Below are positions 41,722 through 51,112 of a stretch of DNA of 64,000 bases, piece after piece. The translations under genes were made by a program, and so were the position numbers. Source of the stretch: Streptomyces sp. CT34 (GTDB lineage: Bacteria; Actinomycetota; Actinomycetes; Streptomycetales; Streptomycetaceae); assembly GCF_000805335.1 (NCBI RefSeq), contig NZ_KN708638.1:485602-549601 (forward strand). The letters are read 5' to 3'. Under the pieces are notes generated by a model. The model was not told the DNA's origin and did not search any database. It saw only the letters and a program-made list of their open reading frames with translations. How positions within the stretch are numbered: the first letter of the stretch is position 1; each line of letters starts with the position of its first letter.

Positions 41722-42266
41722 CACGATCCCCGTTGCATTGGCTCGAAGTGCTGGTCAGTGGGCGTCCAGAAATGTGGGCCGCCCAGAGAGACGAGCAAGT
41801 GGAAGTTGGAGTTCCGTTTATGACCCCAGAAAGACATTTCTCGACGGAGGGTAGCGAGGTGCATACACTCCGCTTCTCTCGGCGAGGCCCGGTAGCCCTT
41901 GGCGACCCCACGCGACACAGCACTCCGATCGACTGCCGCGCTCGCATGGGGGTGCCCTCGTGGAGGGCGAAGCTGCCGGTCAGGCGGATGGCAGGCCCGA
42001 TCAGACCGATCGGTGAGCCGAAGCGCCCGACCGGCGAGCCGGGACGGCCCAGGCGCCGCCCCCGACCCGTCGGTCGGCGAGCCGGCGCTCCTGGACGCCC
42101 GCCTCGTACGGGCCGTCGACCGCACCGCGGTGAGCGGCGAGGTACCGCGGGCAACCGACCGTACCTGTCGCATCCGGACGCGTGAATCACCGGGAGATGC
42201 CTCCCACTGGCTGATCACAGCGCCCCGACGGCGTCGGCCTGGGCGTCGACCTGACGGTGTCGGTCG
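41722..42266. other. Intergenic region with imperfect GGTGAGCCG repeats
   Basis: No gene is seen. Around 42003-42085 the motif (A/C)CG-TCGGTGAGCCG recurs three times imperfectly (GATCGGTGAGCCG, GACCGGCGAGCCG, GTCGGCGAGCCG). The promoter of the lipoprotein gene should be at the left end. No function is assigned to the repeats. Confidence 0.35.
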
Positions 42267-42800
42267 TCAGTCCGCGACCCCGGGCTTCAGCGAGGTCACA
42301 TCGAACTGCCCGCCGCACACCCGCAGCCCGTCGGTGCCGGCGGTGATCGCCTTCTTGGACCCGGGCGCGTAGACGCGGACCAGCTGCGCCCTGGACCAGC
42401 ACGGCGTGTCCGAGACACCGTCGTTGACCGTGTGCAGCACGGCGTGCGCGCTCTGTCCCGGCTTCAGACGGACAGCGCCGCCCGCGGCGCCCGAGTGGGT
42501 GGCGGGCTTGCCGACCGGCGTGCCCTCCTTGAGCGTCAGCGAGGCCCCGGGGAAGCCGCGCAGCGAACAGGTCTTCTTGCCCTTGTTGGTGAAGACCAGC
42601 GGTATGCGGATGTTGCCCGCGCCGATGTCCGTGCGCCCCAGGCGCACCGACAGGTTGTCCGCGGTGCAGCGCTCCGGGGCGGTCTTCGCCGCGGTGTGGG
42701 CCTGGGCCACGCCGGCGGTGAGCGTGAGCGCCGTGACGGCGATCAGCGATCCGGCAGCGACCCGGCGCCCGCTCCGGAGGGTCTTGGACGTGAGCGACAT
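42267..42800 (-). CDS. Secreted DUF4232 protein
   Basis: A 177-residue exported protein. The signal peptide SLTSKTLRSGRRVAAGSLIAV ends near VAQAHT. The DUF4232 body has four cysteines in the usual positions: ERCTADNLSVRLG, KTCSLRGFPGASL, TPCWSRAQLVRVYAP and LRVCGGQFDV. Members are small beta-sandwich surface proteins of unknown function, common in Streptomyces. The ATG at 42800 fits the signal peptide. Three 11-bp direct repeats lie about 100 bases upstream. Confidence 0.88.
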   Translation of the reverse strand: MSLTSKTLRSGRRVAAGSLIAVTALTLTAGVAQAHTAAKTAPERCTADNLSVRLGRTDIGAGNIRIPLVFTNKGKKTCSLRGFPGASLTLKEGTPVGKPATHSGAAGGAVRLKPGQSAHAVLHTVNDGVSDTPCWSRAQLVRVYAPGSKKAITAGTDGLRVCGGQFDVTSLKPGVAD

Positions 42801-42897
42801 CGTTGAGTCTCCCCTTCGTCTGATGGCGCACACCCGTCTCGGGACGGGGTGCGCACGGTGGGTCCGTTGCGCTTCCAACGTGATCCAAGACGCTGCC

Positions 42898-42930
42898 GGA
42901 CGGCTAATGCGGCACTAACGCACGGCTAAT
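42898..42930 (-). promoter_or_regulatory. Three contiguous 11-bp direct repeats upstream of DUF4232 gene
   Basis: On the minus strand the units are ATTAGCCGTGC, GTTAGTGCCGC and ATTAGCCGTCC, directly abutting. An 11-base period with a conserved heptad is the hallmark of OmpR-family and SARP binding sites in Streptomyces (PhoP, AfsQ1, AfsR style), though this consensus is not one I can name. The array is 98 bases from the start codon, placing it near a -35 region. The rest of 42801-43372 shows no gene. Confidence 0.5.
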
Positions 42931-43372
42931 AGCGCAGCCATTGGTCCGCAAGCCCACAGCTCACACCAGCCGTAAGGGCATTTCTCCCGTTTGCCCCACC
43001 TTGCGACACCGGCAAAGGCAGTCAGCCACAGGCAACTGGGTTCACGAACGATGGCTCCGGCAGGCAGCACTCGGCCGGACATCTGCCGCTTGAGCACCTT
43101 GGTCGGGTAGTCGTGGCCCTCGGCGGCGCCCAACGGAAGGGAAGCATGAGGGCGAGCTCCACTCCCCTACTCCCTACGGCTGTTCGCGAGGTGTCACACC
43201 AACCTGCTGGGCCGGCAACGACGTTGTCCGGCCTCGGCCGGATCTGGTTGTTCGGACGTTGTTGTTCGCTCCCGCGCCATCGACCCCGAACAACTTTCTC
43301 CGACTACACCAGATCACATCCGGCCCCGCGACCTGCTCGGGTGCCGGCGTGATCGAAGAGGAGAAGGACCAC

Positions 43373-43726
43373 ATGTTGAAGACCAAACTGGCAGCAGCGG
43401 CGGTCATAGCAACGCTGGGGGTGATGGGCACGGGCGCGGCCTCGGCGTCCACACCGCAGGACGCCGCGGCTCCGGCGACGCCCGCCAAAGCCACGGCGCT
43501 CGCCGACCACCCGTGCTGGACCTCGTTCGACCCGCCCAACCCGGACGGCGCGGGCATGTGGCAGTTCTACCGCAATTGCACCAACCGTGAAGTAACGGTG
43601 TGCGCCCAGGACATCGAGGACGGCTATCTGCAGCCCAATCACATTTCGCTCCCGCCCGGCTGGGTCGGTAAGTGGCACTGGGAGCGGACCACGCGGGGAC
43701 ACCACTACACAACCATCTACTGCTGA
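43373..43726 (+). CDS. Small secreted protein with four cysteines
   Basis: A 117-residue protein: signal peptide LKTKLAAAAVIATLGVMGTG to ASAS, then an 80-residue mature part with Cys in HPCWTSFDPP, YRNCTNREVTVCAQD and the C-terminal TIYC. The NCTNREVTVCAQD pattern resembles small Streptomyces secreted proteins that bind or inhibit extracellular partners, but no family is recognised. AAGGA precedes ATG 43373. Followed by a strong terminator at 43742. Confidence 0.75.
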   Translation: MLKTKLAAAAVIATLGVMGTGAASASTPQDAAAPATPAKATALADHPCWTSFDPPNPDGAGMWQFYRNCTNREVTVCAQDIEDGYLQPNHISLPPGWVGKWHWERTTRGHHYTTIYC

Positions 43727-43741
43727 CGCGGTGAGCGGTCC

Positions 43742-43768
43742 GCCGCCCCTTGTGAAGCAAGGGGCGGC
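43742..43768 (+). terminator. Terminator hairpin
   Basis: GCCGCCCCTTG and CAAGGGGCGGC form a perfect 11-bp stem around TGAAG, 15 bases after the stop of the small secreted protein. It may also serve the convergent gene ending at 43863. Confidence 0.8.
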
Positions 43769-43862
43769 ACCGTTGCGCGGTTGACCGTGCGCGGGGTCGG
43801 CGACAGCTCGCAGCCTGGCTTGCGCCTGATGGGTGTGGTCCTGGATGGATCACGGCCGCCGA

Positions 43863-44780
43863 CTACGGCAGCTGGTTCAAGCCGAGCTGGGACACGACGT
43901 GGTGGCTGTCGTTGGAGTTCTGGTCGAAGTCGTTGCCGGAAGGCACGAAGATCGCCAGTGAGTCCCGCGGCCCGTCCGCGCCGGAGTGCACATTGCCGTC
44001 CGGCCCGGTGTAGGTGTTGGCCTGGATGCCGAACTGCGCCGTGGTCGGGAGCGCGAACAATGGCGGCACCACGACCATGGCGATGTCGTAGTCGCCGAAG
44101 TCGCGGTGCGTGTGGATCAACGACCCCTGAAGGTTGGTGGGCAGGGCGCTGATGGTGTAGAAGGGCCCACCGACATAGAAGAGGTTGGAAGCTGCCGTGG
44201 TTGGCAGGTTGATCCCGGTGAGGTTGTTGAACAGCTGGAACTGCGTCACGATCGGGGCCAGCGTGCCAACCAGCGTGGATGTGCAGTGCACGAAGTAGAG
44301 GTCCACCGGGTTGGACCCGAGTGGTGGCGTCAAGGGCAGTGGCGGGGCCACCGCGGAGTAGGTCTTGATGTTCCGCGACAGGTTGGTATCGATGTCGTTG
44401 CCGGTCGGCAGCACATTCACCACGCCATAGGGCAGCAGGTCGGGGACCGGGCTGTTGGTCGGCGTGCTGAGCGTGACCTCGATGTTCACCGAGTGCTCCT
44501 GCGTCCCGCTGCTGCTGAGCTTCGTCGGGTCGTCGTAGCGCAGGATCTGCGGGGCCGCGGGGTTGCTGTACGTGAAGATGTTGATGATCGTGATGCCATG
44601 CGGGTTGACCCCGTTCCACCGCACGAACGGTGGAAGCACCACGGTCACCTGCTCCGGCGAGGTGGTGGCGTTGGTGGAGAAGTTCCCGACGGTGATCGTC
44701 AACGTGCCCGAAGGCGGGGTGGTCGACGTGGAGAATTTGATCGTCTGCGGCCGCACATAGAGGTTGACGGGGTTCGTCAT
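43863..44780 (-). CDS. Protein of unknown function, beta-rich, no signal peptide
   Basis: A 305-residue protein beginning MTNPVNLYVRPQTIKFST. It is Thr-, Asn- and Pro-rich with very few charged residues, and looks all-beta: FVRWNGVNPHGITIINIFTYSN, VDLYFVHCTSTLVGTLAPIVTQ, FGDYDIAMVVVPPLFALPT. The C-terminus has NDFDQNSNDSHHVV. No signal sequence is visible despite the extracellular-like composition. GGGGTGCAGCA precedes ATG 44780, and a perfect 7-bp dyad lies 45 bases upstream. Family not recognised. GC is slightly lower than neighbours, which could reflect transfer. Confidence 0.7.
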   Translation of the reverse strand: MTNPVNLYVRPQTIKFSTSTTPPSGTLTITVGNFSTNATTSPEQVTVVLPPFVRWNGVNPHGITIINIFTYSNPAAPQILRYDDPTKLSSSGTQEHSVNIEVTLSTPTNSPVPDLLPYGVVNVLPTGNDIDTNLSRNIKTYSAVAPPLPLTPPLGSNPVDLYFVHCTSTLVGTLAPIVTQFQLFNNLTGINLPTTAASNLFYVGGPFYTISALPTNLQGSLIHTHRDFGDYDIAMVVVPPLFALPTTAQFGIQANTYTGPDGNVHSGADGPRDSLAIFVPSGNDFDQNSNDSHHVVSQLGLNQLP

Positions 44781-44824
44781 TGCTGCACCCCTCACGAGAT
44801 GTGGATGCGATACGGGCCCCGAGC

Positions 44825-44842
44825 GCGACATTTTTATGTCGC
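44825..44842. promoter_or_regulatory. Perfect dyad GCGACAT-TTTT-ATGTCGC
   Basis: Seven-base arms around four T residues, 45 bases upstream of the start at 44780. It could be an operator or a small 5-prime hairpin. On the minus strand the centre reads CATAAAAATG, which could overlap a -10 region. Confidence 0.45.
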
Positions 44843-45369
44843 CAACTCGCCTTGTGTGCCCGCCACTTCGCATGATAAGGCCGTTTTCGGTTCGCTGTGA
44901 GGCGCGCGAGCGCGGCGCCTGGAGCAGGCCCGCGGCCGTCGCATGCGCGGTCACACACCCTGCGCCAGGTGCGAGGCTTGTGCTCTCCCGTGTGCGACAG
45001 CGGGGAGAGCGGTACACCGCCGTGACCGGGTGGTCCACCCCAACCGTCCAGGCCGTTCCGCATTCCCCCGAGCGCAGGCCGGCAAGCGCGCACGACGGAT
45101 AGGGTTCCGCATGTGCCGGAACTGACAGTTCGCCCGTCATCTCGCCAATCTTCACAGGCCGACGAGCATCCCCATTCGCCTCCGCAGTGGAGCTTTGTTG
45201 AGTCGTCGCAACCTGCGTCGAGATGCGCGGCGCTCTCGTCGGGTCGTACCCCAAGTTCTCGTAGAGGGCCGAGAGTTGGGGTGGGGTCCGCGATCGCCTC
45301 GTAGGAGCAGCCGAAGCGAAGGGCCTTCCCACTCCTGCATCGCTTCCAACGTCCGGCCGTCCGTTGGGA
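44843..45369. other. Intergenic region, no gene seen
   Basis: About 530 bases with no coherent frame on either strand. It separates the unknown protein from a degenerate aminoglycoside-phosphotransferase gene. Confidence 0.35.
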
Positions 45370-45950
45370 GAAACGCCTCGACCTGCGCGATGCTCTCGTC
45401 TCCCTGACCTGCGGCTCCACCTGCCGGAGACGCCTCGAAGGCCCGAATGGACGGCGCGGTCGGAGCCGGGGAAGCCTCGCTGGTGCTGCCGGTCCGCAAG
45501 CAGGGCACGCGCGCGGTTCGCAAACTGCAGATGCCCGGACGGAGACCACCGCCGCACTCATCGGGCTGCGCACCTGGAACGGCGAAGGGATGGTGCGGCT
45601 GCTCGACCACGATCCCGTGATCCCGCAAGCACCACCATGCTCCCGGAGCGGCTGGACGCCACCCGCACGCTGGCCTCGATCGAGGACGACGACGTTGCGA
45701 TGGACATCCTCGCCGAGCTTCGGGCCCGGCTGGTCTGCGTCCCTGCGCCGCAGGGACTGCGCGGCCTCGGCGACATCGCCACTGACCTGCTGGAGCGGGT
45801 TCCCGAGGCGGTGGCGGCTCTGGCTGACCCGGCAGACCGGCAGCTCCTGCGCGGCCGGGCGTCGGCGGTGGCCGAGCGCGTCGGCGAGCCCGCGCGACCG
45901 TGCTCGCCACCACCGGCCCCGATACCGACGCGGCGCCCGACGGGGCCTCC
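45370..45950 (+). pseudogene. Frameshifted aminoglycoside/streptomycin phosphotransferase-like gene
   Basis: Pieces of an APH(6)-type kinase appear in successive frames. EASLVLPVRKQGTRAVRKLQMP (about 45473-45538) is followed in another frame by ETTAALIGLRTWNGEGMVRLLDHDP (about 45550-45615), then in a third by TMLPERLDATRTLASIEDDD and RARLVCVPAPQGLRGLGDIATDLLERVPEAVAALADPADRQLLRGRASAVAERVGEP (to about 45895). The next expected segment with the catalytic H-x-D-x-x-x-x-N is missing. At least two frameshifts plus truncation make it non-functional. The P-type ATPase gene follows. Confidence 0.75.
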
Positions 45951-46169
45951 TTGCCTCCGCCAAGCGGGTGGAGGGCACGCCGACAGCCGCATCGCTCCAG
46001 GTTCGTGGCCGGTGCAAAGGTACGGTGCCGATCTACGCCGAAACGCCGTCCGGTCAGGCGGCCGGCTGGCCCGTCCGGCAGAAGACGTCGGCTCTCCGGC
46101 CGTCTCGGGCACAGCTCGCTCCCCGCACCGCGGTCACGACCGGTGTGGCTTTCTCGCGAAAGTAGGACA

Positions 46170-49100
46170 GTGGTGCTGCGTTTGCTGACCGGTCTGCCTG
46201 CGGCCGGTCTGGGTCTGGCGCTTACCGTTCCGGCCCGGGTCGTCGGTCGTCTCGCGGCCCCGGCCGAGGAACTCCGGCGCGGGGCCGCCAAGCTTGCCTC
46301 CGCCGGTGTGCGCACGGCGGCGAACGCCGCGGCCGAGGCATCGACCACGGCCGTGCGGGTGACCCACGTGGCTCGTCGCGCACTCACTCCCGACGACGGT
46401 TGCTGGCGCGCCGGAAGCCGACTTCAGCTGCCCTTGCGACCCTGCCGCGGCACCACCGACGTCCCGGGGCGGGAGGAGGTCGTGCAGAAGGTGGCGGCCG
46501 CTGTGCAGGAGCACCCGGACGTGCTCCTGGCCTACTGGGACGGCGGTCTGTCCAGGTTGGTGGTCCGGATGACCGAGGAGGCGCCGGCCGGGGACGTGGA
46601 GCGCCGGGCGAGGGAGTTGGCTTCCCGGTACGGACTGGAGTGCTCCGAAGGCGGGGACGAACCGCCCCTGCCGCACCCGGGGGATATCGCTGATGTCCGG
46701 GCGACGGCTCTGGCCCTGGCCTGTGACGCGGCCGGTATCGCCACGGCGGTGACGGCGCGGGCGATGCGGCTGCGGCAGTCCCCGCGACCGGTGACCGCGG
46801 CGGTGACGCTGCTGCGCGAGGACTCCCGAGTCCGTGGTGTACTGCGCAACCGGCTCGGTGCGGGAGGGACCGATCTGGTGTTGGCAGCTGTCCATGCCGG
46901 CGCGCACGGCCTGGGGCAGTCACCGGTCGTCATCGCCCTGGACGCAGCGCTGAGGTTGGGTCAGTTGGCGGAGGCACTGGTCCGGGTTGCCGCGTTCGAC
47001 GCCGTACACGACGCCCTGTGCGTACCGAACCGGCCGAGCCTGTCCGGGGACGGGCCGGCCCGCCCGCCGGTGCGGCGGAACCCGGGCGAGGAGTACGCCG
47101 ACAGCGCCGTCACGGGAAGCCTGGTGGGCGCGCTCGCGATGCTGGTGCTCACCCGCAGCCCGGCGGGCGCCGCGGAAGCGGCCCTGGCCGGATCGCCCAA
47201 GGCGGCACGCTATGGGCCCGCGGCGTTCACGTCCGCGCTGGGCATGGCGCTGGCCCGTGACGGGTTGCTGGTACGCAGTCCCGAACGGCTGCGGCAGCTG
47301 GAACTCGTCGACACCGTGGTCCTGCATCCGGGCGCCCTGCACGGTCGGCGTCGGACTGTCCTCGACGTCCGCCCCACCGCGGCCTCGTGGGGCCACGACC
47401 GGCTGTGGCACGCGGCGACCGCGGCGCTGCACGGCTCCGGCGGCACGACGGCCGGCGGCGACGGAATGGTGGTGCACCTGCGGCCGGCGCCCGGCGCGGA
47501 GCCGGCGGGGACCGGCTGGCTGATCGCGTCCGTCGGCGGGAAGGACGTCGGCGTCGTACGGGTCGGGTGGGAGCTCGACCCGCTCGCCGAGGAGGTGCTG
47601 GACGCGGCGCGCCGTGCCGGCCTGGGCGTGGTGATGGTGGACGACCCGTCGCTGGGCGAATTCGGCGCTCTGGCGGACACCGTCGTCGCCGCCGAACGGC
47701 CGTTGGCCGAGGTGGTGCGCGGGTTGCAGGAGGACGGGAAGGTGGTGCTGACCGTCGCCCGCATCGGCCATGAGGACGCCGAGGGCCACCACCTGCTCGC
47801 CGGGCTGCTGGCCGGTGATCTCGCGCTGTCCGTCACGGACGGGCGCAGTGCCGTGGTCTGGGGCGCGGACGTTCTGGTGCTGAACGGTCTGGAGGGGGTG
47901 TGGCGTCTGCTGGCCGCCGCTCCCGCCGCGCGTGCCGTCGGCCGCCGCGCCAAGACCCTTGCCCGGTCGGGGGCGGCGCTGTCCGGGCTGCTGGTGGTCA
48001 CGGGAGGTGCTCCCGCGCGCCGTGCGCTGCTGCCCGCCGGTATCCGGCTCAGTCCCGTCAACGCCGCTGCCGGCGCGGCCTTGTTCACGGGCTGGCGGGC
48101 CGCCTACGGTGCCGCCGGCCGCAAGGCGCCCCGCCCCGGGCCGCGCGTGCCCTGGCACACCCTGCACCCCGTCGAGGCGCTGTCCCGGCTGGCCGAGCGG
48201 CCACGGACCGCACCCACGGCATGGGCCAGGGCCCGTACGCGCGCGGACGCCGTCGCCCGGTCGCCGGCCTTCGCCCCGGCACGCCTGGCGATGTCGTTGT
48301 TCACGGCCGTGCGCGCGGAACTCGACGACCCCCTCACCCCTGTTCTCGCGGTCGGCGCGGCTGCTTCCGCGGTCCTCGGATCCACCGTCGACGCGCTTCT
48401 GGTCACCGGTGCATTGGGCATGAACGCCCTGGTGGGCGGGGTGCAGCGGTTGCGCGCCGAACACGCGTTGGCAGCACTCGCGGTGGGCCAGCGGCAGACG
48501 GGCCGGCGCGTCACCGACCCCCGCACCGGGGCGACCGCGACCGTGGACGCCGCCCGTCTGGCGCCGGGCGATCTGATCGAACTGGCCACCGGCGACGTGG
48601 TACCCGCCGACGCCCGACTGCTGGAGGCGGCCGATCTGGAGGTGGACGAATCCGCCCTCACCGGTGAGTCGCTGCCGACCCGCAAGCAGGTCGCCGCCAC
48701 ACCGCGCGCAGCCGTGGCGGCCCGCAGCTGCATGGTGTACGAGGGCACGACGGTGGTGGCCGGGCGGGGGCGTGCCGTCGTGGTGGGTACCGGCGCCCAG
48801 ACACAGGCCGGGCGTGCCGCGTCCCTGGCCTCGCGGGCGCCGTCCGCGGCCGGTGTCCAGGCACGGCTCCAGGAACTGACGAAACGGGTGCTGCCGCTCA
48901 CCCTCGCGGGCGGAGCGGCGGTCACCGCACTGTCCCTGCTGCGGGGCAGGCCGGTGCGCGAGGCCGTCGGCGGCGGCGTCGCGGTCGCGGTGGCGGCGGT
49001 CCCGGAGGGTCTCCCGCTCGTGGCGACGGTCGCGCAACTGGCTGCGGCGCGCAGGCTCAGCAGGCGTGGCGTGTTGGTGCGCACCCCACGCACGTTGGAG

Positions 49101-50714
49101 GCGTTGGGCCGCATCGACACCATCTGCTTCGACAAGACCGGAACCCTGACCGAGAACAGGCTGCGCGTCGTACGCCTGGTCACCACCCAAGGCACCGCCT
49201 ACACCACGGACGACCCGGAGCCCGCCGCAGTGTTGCTGACCGCGGCCCGGGCCTGCGCGGACGCCGACGAGACGGGCATGCACGCACACGCCACCGACGA
49301 GGCCGTACTCACCGCGGCACCGCTCGACCGGAAATGGGTCCAGAGCGATGCCCGGCCGTTCGAAGCCAGCCGCGGATACGCGGCTGCCGTCGGCCACTAC
49401 GCCGACGACGAGCCGCAACTGGTCGTCAAAGGAGCGCCCGAAGTCGTGCTGCCGTGCTGCCACAACCTCCCCCCTGATACGGAGGAGAGAGCCCAGTCCC
49501 TGGCCGGTGAGGGCTTGCGTCTGCTCGCCGTCGCGCGGCGCCGGCTGCCTTCCGGCGAAGCGCCCGACGCACTCGACAAGCCGCTCCAGGGTCTGGAGTT
49601 CCAGGGGTTCGTGGCTCTGGCCGACACACCACGGGCCAGTTCCGCTCCCCTGGTGGCCGGGCTGCGCCAGGCAGGACTGCGGCCGGTGATGCTCACCGGT
49701 GACCATCCGCAGACCGCCCGCACCGTGGCGGTCTCCCTCGGCTGGCCCGAGGACGTCACCATGGTCACCGGCGACCGGCTCTCCGCACTCGACCGGGTCG
49801 GCCGGGCCGAACTTCTGCGGGACTGCGGCGTGGTGGCCCGCGTCGCCCCGGAGCAGAAGCTCCAGGTCATCGAGGCACTGCGGGATGCGGGGCGGGTGGT
49901 GGCCATGGTCGGCGACGGCGCGAACGACGCCGCCGCCATCCGTGCCGCGGACGTCGGTGTCGGCATCGCGGCCCGGGGGTCGGCCGCGGCCCGCAACGCG
50001 GCCGACCTGGTCCTGACCGGTGACGAGCTGTCCGTCCTCATCGACGCGGTCGCCGAAGGCCGGGCCCTGTGGCGCAGCGTGGGTGACGCCATCAGCATCC
50101 TGATCGGCGGCAACTTCGGCGAGGTCGGCTTCACCGTACTCGGCACCCTGCTCGACGGCGTATCCCCCCTGTCCGCACGGCAGTTGCTGCTGGTCAACCT
50201 CTTCACCGACATGTTCCCGGCCATGGCGGTGGCCGTCACTCCGCAGAACGTGAAGCCGAGCCAGGAGCCGGACCCGGCCGGCACCCCGGTGGGCATCGCG
50301 GCCCTCGGCGCTCCGCTGACCCACCAGATCCGCCAACGCGGCCTGGTCACCGGGCTCGGCGCGGCCACGGCCTGGCTGACCGGCCGGCTCACCCCGGGCT
50401 CGGCCCGCCGCACCAGCACCATGGCACTGTGCGGAGTGGTCGGCGCCCAGCTCACCCAGACCGTCATGGACCGACAGCACAGTCCCCTGGTCATGGCGAC
50501 CGCCTTCGGCTCCGCCCTCGTCCTGGCCGGCGTCGTCCAGACACCCGTGGTCAGCCACTTCTTCGGATGCACGCCGCTGGGCCCGGTGGCCTGGACCAGT
50601 GTCGGCGCCGCGGTCGGCGTCGCCGCGCTGTCCCCGTGGCTACTGCCTCCGGTCGAACGTCTCGTCACCCGCCTGGCAGCCACCCTGCACCCGACCGCGC
50701 ACATGACGCGCTGA
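46170..50714 (+). CDS. Giant cation-translocating P-type ATPase (CtpH/CtpI-like)
   Basis: A roughly 1,514-residue pump, about 600 residues longer than a standard P-type ATPase. The C-terminal half is complete: DESALTGES (actuator), AAVPEGLPLVATVAQLAAARRL (PEGL, type II-like), phosphorylation Asp D988 in CFDKTGTLTEN, VVKGAPEVVLP, MLTGDHPQTA and MVGDGANDAAAI. The N-terminal half looks like a degenerate repeat: VDTVVLHPGALHGRRR stands where DKTGT would be. Mycobacterial CtpH and CtpI share this doubled plan. The ion is unknown; PEGL suggests Ca2+ or similar. GTG 46170 follows TAGGACA; the frame is open to 45900, but that part overlaps the pseudogene. Confidence 0.88.
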   Translation: MVLRLLTGLPAAGLGLALTVPARVVGRLAAPAEELRRGAAKLASAGVRTAANAAAEASTTAVRVTHVARRALTPDDGCWRAGSRLQLPLRPCRGTTDVPGREEVVQKVAAAVQEHPDVLLAYWDGGLSRLVVRMTEEAPAGDVERRARELASRYGLECSEGGDEPPLPHPGDIADVRATALALACDAAGIATAVTARAMRLRQSPRPVTAAVTLLREDSRVRGVLRNRLGAGGTDLVLAAVHAGAHGLGQSPVVIALDAALRLGQLAEALVRVAAFDAVHDALCVPNRPSLSGDGPARPPVRRNPGEEYADSAVTGSLVGALAMLVLTRSPAGAAEAALAGSPKAARYGPAAFTSALGMALARDGLLVRSPERLRQLELVDTVVLHPGALHGRRRTVLDVRPTAASWGHDRLWHAATAALHGSGGTTAGGDGMVVHLRPAPGAEPAGTGWLIASVGGKDVGVVRVGWELDPLAEEVLDAARRAGLGVVMVDDPSLGEFGALADTVVAAERPLAEVVRGLQEDGKVVLTVARIGHEDAEGHHLLAGLLAGDLALSVTDGRSAVVWGADVLVLNGLEGVWRLLAAAPAARAVGRRAKTLARSGAALSGLLVVTGGAPARRALLPAGIRLSPVNAAAGAALFTGWRAAYGAAGRKAPRPGPRVPWHTLHPVEALSRLAERPRTAPTAWARARTRADAVARSPAFAPARLAMSLFTAVRAELDDPLTPVLAVGAAASAVLGSTVDALLVTGALGMNALVGGVQRLRAEHALAALAVGQRQTGRRVTDPRTGATATVDAARLAPGDLIELATGDVVPADARLLEAADLEVDESALTGESLPTRKQVAATPRAAVAARSCMVYEGTTVVAGRGRAVVVGTGAQTQAGRAASLASRAPSAAGVQARLQELTKRVLPLTLAGGAAVTALSLLRGRPVREAVGGGVAVAVAAVPEGLPLVATVAQLAAARRLSRRGVLVRTPRTLEALGRIDTICFDKTGTLTENRLRVVRLVTTQGTAYTTDDPEPAAVLLTAARACADADETGMHAHATDEAVLTAAPLDRKWVQSDARPFEASRGYAAAVGHYADDEPQLVVKGAPEVVLPCCHNLPPDTEERAQSLAGEGLRLLAVARRRLPSGEAPDALDKPLQGLEFQGFVALADTPRASSAPLVAGLRQAGLRPVMLTGDHPQTARTVAVSLGWPEDVTMVTGDRLSALDRVGRAELLRDCGVVARVAPEQKLQVIEALRDAGRVVAMVGDGANDAAAIRAADVGVGIAARGSAAARNAADLVLTGDELSVLIDAVAEGRALWRSVGDAISILIGGNFGEVGFTVLGTLLDGVSPLSARQLLLVNLFTDMFPAMAVAVTPQNVKPSQEPDPAGTPVGIAALGAPLTHQIRQRGLVTGLGAATAWLTGRLTPGSARRTSTMALCGVVGAQLTQTVMDRQHSPLVMATAFGSALVLAGVVQTPVVSHFFGCTPLGPVAWTSVGAAVGVAALSPWLLPPVERLVTRLAATLHPTAHMTR

Positions 50715-50807
50715 CGGCCCGTCAACCCGCCCTTCCCGGCAACCTGGAACGGTGCCGTGGCGGAGGACACGGAATCGGGCCGGTCGGGCGCAGGGAGACG
50801 ACGACCG

Positions 50808-51092
50808 TCAGCGCGGCGCCGACGACGTGCCTGGCTGCGCTCCGGCATCACTCGCAGCGCGAACGCTGCCGAACTCCCCTTCACATGGCTGCTGTTGATC
50901 GGCCTCGGTGACCTGAAGGGCGCGGGACGGGCAGAGCGCGGCGGCCTCGCGTGCGGCGGTTCGGGCCTCGGCGTCGGGGTGGGGCTCCAGCACCGTGACG
51001 ATGCCGTCCTCGTCCTGGTCGAAGACGCCGGGGGCGGTCAGCGCACACATGCCGGCGCCGATGCAGACGGTCCGGTCGGCGGTTACGCGCAT
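50808..51092 (-). CDS. Ferredoxin, single-cluster type
   Basis: A 94-residue ferredoxin: MRVTADRTVCIGAGMCALTAPGVFDQDEDG has the first cysteines (C-x5-C with Gly at the middle position, typical of [3Fe-4S] ferredoxins), and EAAALCPSRALQV holds the last Cys-Pro. The C-terminal 27 residues beyond TEAD are extra relative to usual 65-residue members. It begins 20 bases after the P450 stop on the same strand with AAGGAGGAG before the ATG, so it is the electron donor of that P450. Confidence 0.88.
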   Translation of the reverse strand: MRVTADRTVCIGAGMCALTAPGVFDQDEDGIVTVLEPHPDAEARTAAREAAALCPSRALQVTEADQQQPCEGEFGSVRAASDAGAQPGTSSAPR

Positions 51093-51112
51093 CGCTCCTC
51101 CTTTCGTACGGC

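Noticed and set aside
41990..42100. CRISPR-like or iteron array formed by GGTGAGCCG repeats.
   Set aside because: Copies are short, imperfect and irregularly spaced, with no conserved spacer length and no cas or rep gene.
45900..46169. Extension of the P-type ATPase frame upstream, giving a 1,604-residue protein.
   Set aside because: The extra 90 codons are arginine/proline-rich and overlap the degraded phosphotransferase remnant. The GTG at 46170 gives a sensible hydrophobic N-terminus.
46920..50558. A 1,212-codon minus-strand frame antisense to the P-type ATPase.
   Set aside because: Its length comes from third-position GC bias of the real gene; the translation has no domain and is rich in Gly/Arg/His.
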